A stretch of DNA of 64,000 nt from Levilactobacillus cerevisiae (GTDB lineage: Bacteria; Bacillota; Bacilli; Lactobacillales; Lactobacillaceae): assembly GCF_003946245.1 (NCBI RefSeq), contig NZ_RHNN01000010.1:62001-126000 (forward strand). Direction: 5' to 3'. A model generated the notes under the pieces. The model was not told where the DNA came from, did no database searches, and saw only the letters and a program-made list of their open reading frames with translations. The translations under genes and the position numbers were made by a program. This document shows positions 57,954 to 64,000 of the stretch, piece after piece (within the stretch, counting starts at the first letter, position 1; each line of letters starts with the position of its first letter).

Positions 57954-57982
57954 TCTCAGAAAAAATTCAGGAGGCACTACCC

Positions 57983-58477
57983 ATGACCCTTACCATTACC
58001 CCTGCCCAGCCGCAGGATTTAACTCAGATTATGACCATCGAAAATGCCGGGTTCTCACCCGACGAGGCGGCCAGTGACGCCAGCATGGCCGAACGGATTC
58101 AGCTGATTTCGGATACCTTTTTGGTTGCCAAAGAGGGCGCCGAAGTGTTGGGTTACGTGGTCGGACCGGCATTTGACCAACGGTACTTGACCGATGCACT
58201 CTTTGATCAGTCCACGCCCAACAACGCCACGGACGCCTACCAAACCATCCTGAGCCTAGCCGTGAGCCCCGCCCACCAAAAGGAAGGCCTGGGGAGCCAA
58301 CTACTGACTGCGTTGGCGCAGGTGGCCCGCCAGCAACACCGGCAGGCCATTACCTTAACCTGTCTCAAACGACTGGTGTCCTTCTACGAACGCAACAGGT
58401 ACCGCAACGAGGGTGTGTCCGCCTCAGCACATGCCGGTGAGACCTGGTACAACCTGGTGTTACCGTTAGCTGATTAG
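57983..58477 (+). CDS. GNAT-family acetyltransferase (AANAT-like)
   Basis: A 164-residue acetyltransferase. It begins LTITPAQPQDLTQIMTIENAGFSPDEAASDASMAERIQLISDTFLVAKEGAEVLGYVVGPA, typical of arylalkylamine-like GNATs. The acetyl-CoA loop is LAVSPAHQKEGLGSQLL (Q-K-E-G-L-G), and SFYERNRYRNEGVS is the usual C-terminal motif. The substrate may be an amine. AGGAGG precedes the ATG. It is divergent from a LysR gene that probably controls it. It ends convergently, with a 12-base overlap, on the SMR gene at 58466. Confidence 0.9.
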   Translation: MTLTITPAQPQDLTQIMTIENAGFSPDEAASDASMAERIQLISDTFLVAKEGAEVLGYVVGPAFDQRYLTDALFDQSTPNNATDAYQTILSLAVSPAHQKEGLGSQLLTALAQVARQQHRQAITLTCLKRLVSFYERNRYRNEGVSASAHAGETWYNLVLPLAD

Positions 58478-58780
58478 TTTCAAGCCCATCGTGGCGGAGA
58501 GAATCACAATCACCCAGAGAATCTTGCGCCAATCCTTGGATTCGTGGAAGAAGAGCATCCCCGTGATGACGCCACCAGCCGCACCAATCCCGGTCCAAAC
58601 GGCATAGGCGGTGCCCATTGGTAGGGTGTTTAGCGCCAGTTCCAGGCCGCCGAAGCTAAAGGTGAAGGCCAAAATCATCATGGCCCACAGCCACCATTTG
58701 CGGGCATGCAACGCCCAGTTCATGAAGGTCACACCCAGCATTTCACTGAGGCCTGCAAAGATTAAATAGAGCCACGCCAT
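58466..58780 (-). CDS. SMR-family exporter subunit (guanidinium pair, second gene)
   Basis: A 104-residue protein with four membrane helices of the small multidrug resistance family. AGLSEMLGVTFMNWAL holds the membrane-embedded Glu (position 13); the second half has GTAYAVWTGIGAAGGVITGMLFF, the family signature. It starts two bases after the stop of its partner, preceded by AAAGGAGG. Paired SMR genes behind a guanidine-I riboswitch are known or predicted guanidinium exporters acting as heterodimers. Its end overlaps the GNAT gene by 12 bases in a convergent arrangement. Confidence 0.9.
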   Translation of the reverse strand: MAWLYLIFAGLSEMLGVTFMNWALHARKWWLWAMMILAFTFSFGGLELALNTLPMGTAYAVWTGIGAAGGVITGMLFFHESKDWRKILWVIVILSATMGLKLIS

Positions 58781-58782
58781 AA

Positions 58783-59106
58783 TTAGTGGCCTCCTTTCGT
58801 GGTGACCTGTAAGCCACCGATGCCGACTAGTAACAGGGCAATCAGCCCAATCTTAGCCAGACTGACCGGTTCACCAAACGCGAGCATACCCACGCTGGTG
58901 GTCCCTAGAGTGCCCAGTCCCACGAAGACGGCGTAGGCGGTACCCGCCGGGATGTGCCGACTGGCGCGAATGAGAAAGTAAAAGCTCAAGTAGACGGCAA
59001 TCCCCGTCAAAAGCCACTCCCAAGGCGTCGTGGCGTGCTTAAAGCCGACGACCCAACTGACTTCAAAGACCGCGCCTAAAAGCACGGTGATCCAATGTTT
59101 CCACAT
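58783..59106 (-). CDS. SMR-family exporter subunit (guanidinium pair, first gene)
   Basis: A 107-residue four-helix SMR protein. LGAVFEVSWVVGFKHA carries the conserved Glu in the FEVxW context of Gdx/SugE guanidinium exporters, and GTAYAVFVGLGTLGTTSVGMLAFGEP is the second signature. With the 58466 subunit it should form an exporter of guanidinium ions driven by protons. AAGGAGG precedes the ATG at 59106. Expression is switched by the guanidine-I riboswitch directly upstream. Confidence 0.9.
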   Translation of the reverse strand: MWKHWITVLLGAVFEVSWVVGFKHATTPWEWLLTGIAVYLSFYFLIRASRHIPAGTAYAVFVGLGTLGTTSVGMLAFGEPVSLAKIGLIALLLVGIGGLQVTTKGGH

Positions 59107-59128
59107 GATGAAAATCCTCCTTAAACAG

Positions 59129-59260
59129 AAAAAGCCTGAGAAATTCTGTCAATTGTTGACAAAATCTCCCAGGCTTTTTCCCTTCCGTGTCTGCGGCCGT
59201 AGCCCCAGGTTCTCTCTCGGACCAGACCCAATTGGCGGAACCCTAGAGAACAAAAGTATT
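59129..59260 (-). promoter_or_regulatory. Guanidine-I (ykkC) riboswitch with terminator platform
   Basis: On the minus strand the aptamer core is visible: CTAGGGTTCCG (59246-59236), GGTCTGGTCCGAGAGA and ACACGGAAGGG (ending about 59180), enclosed by GTTCTCT/AGAGAGAAC pairing. It is followed by a terminator hairpin with arms AAAAAGCCTG and CAGGCTTTTT (59179-59129). Guanidine binding should prevent the terminator and turn on the SMR pair. Confidence 0.92.
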
Positions 59261-59281
59261 CTGTTGGTTTGCTATGGCGCT

Positions 59282-59311
59282 AGTGTAGCACGTTTGGTTA
59301 GTGGGGGTCAA
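59282..59311 (-). promoter_or_regulatory. Promoter of the riboswitch/SMR operon
   Basis: TTGACC (59311-59306), 18 bases, TACACT (59287-59282) on the minus strand. Confidence 0.65.
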
Positions 59312-59371
59312 CCGTGAATTGCCTGACGGAGGGTGGGCGCAGGCGCGGTGAAAATTACTGATGAAATCAAA

Positions 59372-59385
59372 TGTAAGCGGATACA
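59372..59385. promoter_or_regulatory. cre (CcpA) site 1 of the mannitol operon
   Basis: TGTAAGCGGATACA fits the cre consensus, about 160 bases upstream of the TATACT box. Confidence 0.65.
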
Positions 59386-59532
59386 GAAAGCGGCTGATTG
59401 ACGGCTAATTTGTGAATAAGTGACAAATTTCACGAAAAATGAAATCGATTGTATTTCAGGCAGACCGTGATTTTTCGCTATTTTCTGAAAATTCCGACTG
59501 TGAAAATCGCTTAAATTTCGCCCAGGCAGTTG

Positions 59533-59552
59533 CTATACTGAAAACGATTTAA
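59533..59552 (+). promoter_or_regulatory. -10 box and second cre-like site of the mannitol operon
   Basis: TATACT lies at 59534-59539, with TTAAAT 17 bases upstream as a weak -35. TGAAAACGATTTAA (59539-59552) is a cre-like sequence with one mismatch that covers the transcription start, so CcpA would block initiation. Confidence 0.5.
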
Positions 59553-59634
59553 AAATGGCTGTAGCAGTCAGGATAACTTAGATAAAACGGTGCCGCGGGT
59601 CACGGCCCCCGGAGTAAATATGGAGGTAGCAATT

Positions 59635-60510
59635 ATGCAACTCGGAAGTATTGAAGCAGGGGGAACCAAGTTTGTTTGTGCAATCGGTAACGAGGATTAC
59701 CAAACGAAGGACAAGGTGCGGATTCCCACCACCACCCCAGAAGAAACCTTAAGCAAAACCATCGCGTACTTTAAACAGTTTCCGGATCTAAAGTCCATTG
59801 CCATTTCCTCCTTTGGACCCATCGAACTGCGGCGCAACTCGCCGAAGTACGGCTACATCACCAACACCCCTAAGCAAGGCTGGGCCAACACGGATTTCGT
59901 TGGCCGGCTGAAGCAGGAGCTTGACGTTCCCATGTACTGGACGTCCGACGTCAACGGCTCCGCTTATGGTGAATACGTGATGTCCACGCTGTTCAACGAA
60001 AACATTAACTCGTTAGTCTACTTCACGATTGGGACCGGTGTGGGTGCCGGTGCCATCATTAACGGGAATTTCGTTGGTAGTCTGGGCCACCCTGAAATGG
60101 GGCACGTGCGGTTGAAGCGGCATCCTGATGATTTAAACTTTGCCGGGATTTGCCCGTTTCACGGGGATTGCTTAGAGGGCTTGGTCAGTGGGCCCACGTT
60201 CGACGCGCGGCTGGGGAAACCCGGCAAGGACGTGCCCTTGACCGATCACGTGTGGGACATCATGGCTTACTACGTTGCGCAAGCAGCCTTACAAGTCACC
60301 CTCATGATGCGGCCTGACAAAATCGTCTTTGGTGGCGGGGTTGTCAGCGAGGCCTTTCTGGCCATGGTGCGGAACGAATTTGCTAAGCTATTGAATGATT
60401 ATGTTGATGTTGGCAAGCTCACGGATTACATCGTGATGCCCGCCGTCAAAGACAATGGTTCAGCCACGCTAGGCGACTTTGCCTTAGCTTTGAACGAATA
60501 CAACAAGTGA
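59635..60510 (+). CDS. ROK-family fructokinase
   Basis: A 291-residue sugar kinase that phosphorylates fructose with ATP. It starts LGSIEAGGTKFVCAIG (phosphate-1 motif), has SSFGPIELRRNSPKYGYITNTPKQGW typical of ScrK-type fructokinases, the TIGTGVGAGAIINGNF motif, and the zinc-binding GHVRLKRHPDDLNFAGICPFHGDCLEGL. The ATG at 59635 has GGAGG at eight bases; an upstream in-frame codon is rejected. It heads a four-gene operon with mannitol 2-dehydrogenase, so fructose can be phosphorylated or used as an electron acceptor. Confidence 0.9.
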   Translation: MQLGSIEAGGTKFVCAIGNEDYQTKDKVRIPTTTPEETLSKTIAYFKQFPDLKSIAISSFGPIELRRNSPKYGYITNTPKQGWANTDFVGRLKQELDVPMYWTSDVNGSAYGEYVMSTLFNENINSLVYFTIGTGVGAGAIINGNFVGSLGHPEMGHVRLKRHPDDLNFAGICPFHGDCLEGLVSGPTFDARLGKPGKDVPLTDHVWDIMAYYVAQAALQVTLMMRPDKIVFGGGVVSEAFLAMVRNEFAKLLNDYVDVGKLTDYIVMPAVKDNGSATLGDFALALNEYNK

Positions 60511-60528
60511 GAGAGGGAGAAATTTATT

Positions 60529-61530
60529 ATGAAAGCCTTAGTTTTAACTGGAACCAAGAAGATGGAGATCCAAGACCTTGCCACACCAGAGGTTAAGCCC
60601 AACGAAGTGTTGGTCAACACCGCCTACGCTGGTATCTGTGGGACTGACCGTGCCTTGTACGCTGGCCTTCCCGGTTCAGCCGACGCCGTACCACCCATCG
60701 TGTTGGGCCACGAAAACTCCGGAATCGTTGCCGCTATCGGTAGTGACGTGACTAACGTAAAAGTTGGCGACCGCGTGACCGTTGACCCCAACATCTACTG
60801 TGGGCAATGTGAATACTGCCGGACCGACCGTCCTGAACTCTGTGACAACCTGTCCGCCGTTGGGGTGACCCGCGATGGTGGTTTAGCAGAATCCTTCACC
60901 GCACCTTCATCCGTCGTCTATCCCATTCCTGACAACGTGTCCCTGAAGGCCGCTGCCACCACGGAACCCATTTCATGTGCCGTTCACGGGATGACTTTGT
61001 TAAACGTCAAGCCTTATCAAAAGGCCTTGGTCATCGGTGATGGTTTCATGGGGCAATTATTCGTCCAATTATTACAAGCTTACGGCGTTCACCAAGTTGA
61101 TTTTGCCGGGATCGTCGATGAAAAATTAGCCTTCAACAAGGAAAAATTTGGCGTTGTCAACACCTTCAACACCACGCGGGACAGCATTCCAGCCGACTAC
61201 GACGTTGTGATTGAAGCCGTGGGGTTACCCCAAACGCAGGAACAAGCTGTGGAAGCCACGAAGAAGGGCGCCCAAGTCTTGATGTTTGGTGTGGGTAAGC
61301 CTAACCAGACGTTCTCCATGAACACCTACGAAGTTTACCAAAAGCAATTGAAAATCCAAGGGGCATTTATCAACCCCTACGCCTTCGAAGACGGGATTGC
61401 ACTCTTATCCAGCGGCCAATTGGACGTTGAATCCCTGATCAGTCACGAAGTTAGTTTGGAACAAGTGGAAGACGTCCTGAACGGAAAAGTTGCCGGTGTC
61501 AGCAAGGCTGTCGTGAAAGTTAACGACTAG
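60529..61530 (+). CDS. Mannitol 2-dehydrogenase (zinc MDR family)
   Basis: A 333-residue NAD(P)H-dependent enzyme that reduces fructose to mannitol, the main alternative electron sink of heterofermentative lactobacilli. The sequence MKALVLTG...EVLVNTAYAGICGTDRALYAGLPGSADAVPPIVLGHENSGIV matches my memory of Leuconostoc and Lactobacillus mannitol 2-dehydrogenases. Catalytic zinc ligands are Cys in GICGTD and His-Glu in GHENSG; structural zinc ligands are in CGQCEYCRTDRPELC. The cofactor site is ALVIGDGFMGQLFVQLL. GAGAGGGAG precedes the ATG. Eighteen bases separate it from the fructokinase gene. Confidence 0.9.
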   Translation: MKALVLTGTKKMEIQDLATPEVKPNEVLVNTAYAGICGTDRALYAGLPGSADAVPPIVLGHENSGIVAAIGSDVTNVKVGDRVTVDPNIYCGQCEYCRTDRPELCDNLSAVGVTRDGGLAESFTAPSSVVYPIPDNVSLKAAATTEPISCAVHGMTLLNVKPYQKALVIGDGFMGQLFVQLLQAYGVHQVDFAGIVDEKLAFNKEKFGVVNTFNTTRDSIPADYDVVIEAVGLPQTQEQAVEATKKGAQVLMFGVGKPNQTFSMNTYEVYQKQLKIQGAFINPYAFEDGIALLSSGQLDVESLISHEVSLEQVEDVLNGKVAGVSKAVVKVND

Positions 61531-61548
61531 TAAAGGTAAGGGATTATT

Positions 61549-62328
61549 GTGAAAGTTGAAGCAGCAAGCGATTTGCATACGGATGCCGACGTGACGGTCA
61601 GTAATCAGCGGACGATTTCCATGTCCAAGGCGATTGCCTACTTTGCCCTGTCGCTGGTCATCAACTCGGCCGGTAACGTGTTAACGTTGGTCACGAGCGC
61701 CAAGATTCACCCGTCCTTCTTGGGGGCGGCGTACTGGTCCGCAGCCGAAGCCAATTTGGGAACGGCCTTTCACTGGAATTTGTTTTGGGCATTCCTGATC
61801 ATGGGCTTCTTAACGGCCGTGTTAAACGCCGTGTTGATTCGGCATTGGGACTGGAAGCGGATTGCTGGGAATATGATTTTTATGGTACCGTTCTCCGCGT
61901 TGATTCAAGTGTTCGAGGACTTCTTTGATGGCAAATACCCGGCGTTGTTTGCGGGACTGCCGGAAGCCCGGAGCACGGGGATGATTGTGCTCTACATCGC
62001 GCTCAACTTCTTGGGGGTGGCGTTCATTGCGGTCGCCATTTCCATCTATCAGCGGGTCAACCTGGTCTTGCATCCGGCTGATGATTTGATGCAGATTTTA
62101 CGGTTCCGGTATTTCAAGGGGCAGGCGGCCAAAGCGATGTGGGCGTCTTACATTCCACCAACCATCATGGCCATTCTGGCGCTAGTCATCACCCGGCAGT
62201 TCACCAACTTTGGGGTCGGCACAATCTTTGCATTCCTGGCACAAGGTGGGATTACGGGAATCGCAGACAAGGTGATTTTTCCAAAATTGACCCACCAGGC
62301 CGTTGACGTTGGACAAAAGATTGAATAG
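61549..62328 (+). CDS. YczE/YitT-like integral membrane protein
   Basis: A 259-residue membrane protein with five to six predicted helices, beginning with a soluble, acidic N-terminus of about 25 residues. AYFALSLVINSAGNVLTLVTSAKIHPSFLGAAYWSAAEANLGTAFHWNLFWAFLIMGFLTAVLNAVLI is the most characteristic part and resembles the YczE/YyaS/YitT group. Function is unknown. Its place inside the fructokinase/mannitol dehydrogenase operon suggests a role in transport or export linked to fructose or mannitol (inference). The start is GTG at 61549 after AAGGTAAGGG. It is followed after 12 bases by a VOC gene. Confidence 0.7.
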   Translation: MKVEAASDLHTDADVTVSNQRTISMSKAIAYFALSLVINSAGNVLTLVTSAKIHPSFLGAAYWSAAEANLGTAFHWNLFWAFLIMGFLTAVLNAVLIRHWDWKRIAGNMIFMVPFSALIQVFEDFFDGKYPALFAGLPEARSTGMIVLYIALNFLGVAFIAVAISIYQRVNLVLHPADDLMQILRFRYFKGQAAKAMWASYIPPTIMAILALVITRQFTNFGVGTIFAFLAQGGITGIADKVIFPKLTHQAVDVGQKIE

Positions 62329-62340
62329 GAGTTAATCAAA

Positions 62341-62733
62341 ATGGCAATTCAAGATTTTATTACGGGCATTCAACACGTGGGGATTCCCACGGCAGATTTA
62401 GACAAGACCATGGCGTTCTACGAATCATTGGGGTTTGAACGTGCAGGGCTATTTCCAAACGGGGAGAACCGCTGTGCCTTCATGCGCTTCGGCAACCTGA
62501 CGATTGAAACGTGGGAAGGCGATCCAACCAACCCAACGGCGGGCGCCATCAACCACATTTCACTGAACACAACCAACGTGGACCAGGCCTTCGCCGCAGC
62601 CAAAGAGCAGGGGTTAGACCTGGTCAACGAAGAGGTCCAATCAATCCCATCGTTCTGGGATAAGGGAATTCGGTTCTTTAATATCTTGGGGCCAAACCAC
62701 GAGACGGTGGAGTTTTGTGAGATCTTGAGGTAG
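62341..62733 (+). CDS. VOC-superfamily (glyoxalase/bleomycin resistance) protein
   Basis: A 130-residue single VOC protein made of two beta-alpha-beta-beta-beta units. IQHVGIPTADLDKTMAFYESLGFERAG opens the first and INHISLNTTNVDQAFAAAKEQGLDLVNEE the second. Metal-ligand-type residues are His in IQHVGI, Glu in LTIETWEG, His in INHISL and Glu in HETVEFCE. It may detoxify or isomerise a sugar-derived aldehyde, but no substrate can be named. TAGGAG precedes the ATG. Last gene of the mannitol operon; its TAG stop begins an F3 element. Confidence 0.88.
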   Translation: MAIQDFITGIQHVGIPTADLDKTMAFYESLGFERAGLFPNGENRCAFMRFGNLTIETWEGDPTNPTAGAINHISLNTTNVDQAFAAAKEQGLDLVNEEVQSIPSFWDKGIRFFNILGPNHETVEFCEILR

Positions 62734-63075
62734 AGTGCGGAGCGGGGCGCCTAACTGGCGAGCATTAACGGCGCTAAGTGAAGGCCCCCGGGCTTGGGGG
62801 CTTTGCTTAGCGTTGTTAAGCGGAACCAGTTGCCCCGCGTAGCACGTTTCAGAGGCTGCCAGGGCCGAGGATGGTATTCGTGGAGAATAAGTCAAACGGG
62901 CTAAAGCAGTCTTAGCTGTGTTAAGCGCAGGAGTCTGGCTCTCGTAGCACGTTTCAGAGGCCGCCAGGGTCGAGGCTAGTATCCGTGGAGAACAAGCTTA
63001 ACGGACTAAGCCAGTATGGAATTAATGGTAAGTCCAACCCTGGGCTTGGGGTATTACTGAACCGGGGTCAACCCG
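62734..63075 (+). ncRNA. F3 structured 3'-UTR element, copy III (two units)
   Basis: It begins at the VOC stop codon (TAGAGTGCGGAG). The outer stem is GTGC-GGA-GCGGGGC (62735-62748) with GCCCCGC-GTA-GCAC (62832-62845). The inner hairpin GCGCTAAGTGAAGGCCCCC / GGGGGCTTTGCTTAGCG differs in sequence from those of copies I and II but folds in the same way. A second unit follows with GGCTCTC-GTA-GCAC (about 62937-62950), then a CCTGGGCTTGGGG...ACCGGGGT part also present in copy II. Confidence 0.65.
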
Positions 63076-63455
63076 GAGTTGAGGCTAATTGCTTAACCCA
63101 GTCTAAAATCAAAGAAAACAACACTGCCTTTGGGCTGTTTTCTCAACTGGGTTAAACCAAGCCAAACCCAAAGCCAAAAGCGTTAGATTTGCACGCAAGG
63201 GGGAGCCAAAAATCTAACGTACCAACTAAAGTCGACACCACCTGTCCCCAAAACCTGCCAGGCCCAGCCAGCGCCGGACCAGAGCAAGTCCGCCGCACAA
63301 AATGGCCACCTGGCAGTCAAGTGGAACAGGTTAGCAATGATCAGCTGATTTAACATTTGTCGAACCACATCACAGCACCTCATCAATGCCAAAAGTTCCG
63401 GCCCGGAGCAGTCGCGAAGGGCCGCTAAGGTTCACGAATAATCAGCGGAATTGGG
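63076..63455 (+). other. Structured non-coding tail after F3 copy III
   Basis: There is no gene here that I can support. Three hairpins are visible: a two-step stem with AACCCAGT/ACTGGGTT and AGAAAACA/TGTTTTCT (about 63093-63156), CGTTAGATTTG/AAATCTAACG (63180-63219), and CCGCT/AGCGG (about 63422-63446). ATGGCCACCTGG at 63302-63313 recurs at 4270-4259 (minus) behind F3 copy I. It is likely the rest of a long 3' UTR, or an independent small RNA. Confidence 0.45.
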
Positions 63456-63491
63456 TCACCCCATGTGAGGGTGGCTCATTTTTTGATAGAA
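63456..63491 (+). terminator. Terminator ending the F3 copy III transcript
   Basis: GGGTCACCC, loop, GGGTGGCTC followed by ATTTTTT, about 720 bases after the VOC stop codon. Confidence 0.7.
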
Positions 63492-63616
63492 GAACAGCGT
63501 GTTCAAATGCTAGGCGGCATTGTCTAAACTAAGCTCACTGTTTTGGTGCTAAATTAGTAAAATTAGGTGACTATTTGATGGGCAAAACGAAAGCCTGTTT
63601 AGGCAGAGGTAATGGT

Positions 63617-63645
63617 TTGTTATCGAAGTTGCATACCGCTAGAAT
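63617..63645 (+). promoter_or_regulatory. Promoter of the small 63672 gene
   Basis: TTGTTA (63617-63622), 17 bases, TAGAAT (63640-63645). Confidence 0.55.
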
Positions 63646-63671
63646 TAAGACATCAGAGGAGGTTCGCGAGC

Positions 63672-63878
63672 ATGGCAAGAAAGAAATCCATCTCGGTGCT
63701 GTCGTTTCTAAAGCTATTTAGTCGACTCACCTATTTTTCAAGGAACATTGTGCACGTACAGCCGATTAAAAATCAATCAGAGAAGCAGAGCATTGATGGT
63801 GATTGGGAAAAAGTGAACGCTGATTTGGCACGAGGATTAGAGGATTACCGGCGCAGCAAAAATCACAAGTCATCCTAA
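63672..63878 (+). CDS. Small hypothetical protein, 68 residues
   Basis: A 68-residue protein that I do not recognise. A basic N-terminus (MARKKSISVLSFLKLFSRLTYFSRN) could form an amphipathic, membrane-touching helix; the C-terminal half is charged (GDWEKVNADLARGLEDYRRSKNHKSS). The ATG at 63672 follows GAGGAGG at nine bases, a promoter lies upstream and a perfect terminator follows, so it is a complete small transcription unit. No domain can be assigned. Confidence 0.7.
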   Translation: MARKKSISVLSFLKLFSRLTYFSRNIVHVQPIKNQSEKQSIDGDWEKVNADLARGLEDYRRSKNHKSS

Positions 63879-63888
63879 AGACATACGA

Positions 63889-63935
63889 AAAGGGCTATCC
63901 CGGCACACAGCCAAAACAGGATAGCCCTTTGCATT
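63889..63935 (+). terminator. Intrinsic terminator
   Basis: AAAGGGCTATCC (63889-63900) and GGATAGCCCTTT (63919-63930). Confidence 0.85.
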
Positions 63936-63978
63936 TCACATACGGTATACTGGGAACATACCAAGGAGCTGAAACGAA

Positions 63979-64000
63979 ATGAATACACCCAGAATCCCAC
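63979..64000 (+). CDS. Start of a gene cut by the window edge
   Basis: An ATG at 63979 preceded by AAGGAG at ten bases and a TATACT box at about 63947 opens a frame (MNTPRIP...) that runs off the window. Seven residues do not allow identification. Confidence 0.5.

Noticed and set aside
1-64000. tRNA or rRNA genes, prophage, integrases and insertion sequences
   Set aside because: I looked for typical CCA-ended cloverleafs, rRNA motifs, transposase and integrase proteins and found none that I could support.

Overview
The window looks like chromosome of a low-GC-phylum, heterofermentative lactic acid bacterium, most likely a Levilactobacillus-type Lactobacillaceae with GC near 50% (inference). 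Supporting clues are a 1,3-propanediol dehydrogenase, a mannitol 2-dehydrogenase operon, phenolic acid decarboxylase with PadR, a lipoprotein tannase-like enzyme, a GH65 phosphorylase, a LepA paralogue, near-consensus CcpA cre sites and a T-box. I see no rRNA, tRNA, prophage, insertion sequence or CRISPR array. The content is mostly peripheral metabolism, transport and surface functions.

Layout. 0-10 kb: a truncated WYL-type regulator divergent from a GyrI-like protein, a second GyrI-like protein, an MFS drug exporter, a HAD hydrolase, DhaT, a CDF metal exporter, a HIT/S66-peptidase pair and a lipoprotein esterase. 10-21.6 kb: an HxlR/winged-helix/OYE redox operon, an MFS exporter, a MerR regulator with a textbook 19-bp-spacer target promoter, an NCS2 permease with a phosphoribosyltransferase, and a LacI-controlled GH13 glucosidase/transporter operon. 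21.8-24.6 kb: five tandem secreted paralogues of unknown function. 24.8-31.6 kb: T-box-controlled OppA, then an AEC permease with a D-2-hydroxyacid dehydrogenase and a CitA/CitB-type two-component system. 31.7-40 kb: a lone EAL protein, a GNAT protein, a four-gene zinc-ribbon/TcaA-like membrane operon, and TetR with a LepA-like GTPase. 40-51 kb: NUDIX, tannase-like lipoprotein, XRE-antitoxin/Fic toxin, padC/padR, secreted tyrosine phosphatase, GPH transporter with an overlapping esterase, and an HSL-type hydrolase. 51-64 kb: GH65 phosphorylase, secreted histidine phosphatase, a DUF2441-like protein, LysR/GNAT, a guanidine-I riboswitch with paired SMR exporters, the fructokinase/mannitol dehydrogenase operon, and two small end genes.

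The most unusual content is not in the large genes. Three families of dispersed, structured intergenic repeats occur here. Family F1 (772-980 and 47128-47320, opposite orientations) carries a small ORF of 22-24 codons with a strong ribosome binding site, followed by a branched fold with a compensatory base change. Family F2 (a 219-bp-period triple array at 40245-40890 and a single copy at 51144-51313) is bounded by 17-bp inverted repeats and has stems that differ in sequence but still pair. Family F3 (4519-4690, 53724-54275, 62734-63075) starts exactly at the TAG stop codon of three unrelated genes in the sense direction. It has a covarying outer stem and hypervariable inner hairpins, and it lies inside long 3' UTRs that end at intrinsic terminators. 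All three look like structured RNA elements. I could not search databases, so novelty is unproven.
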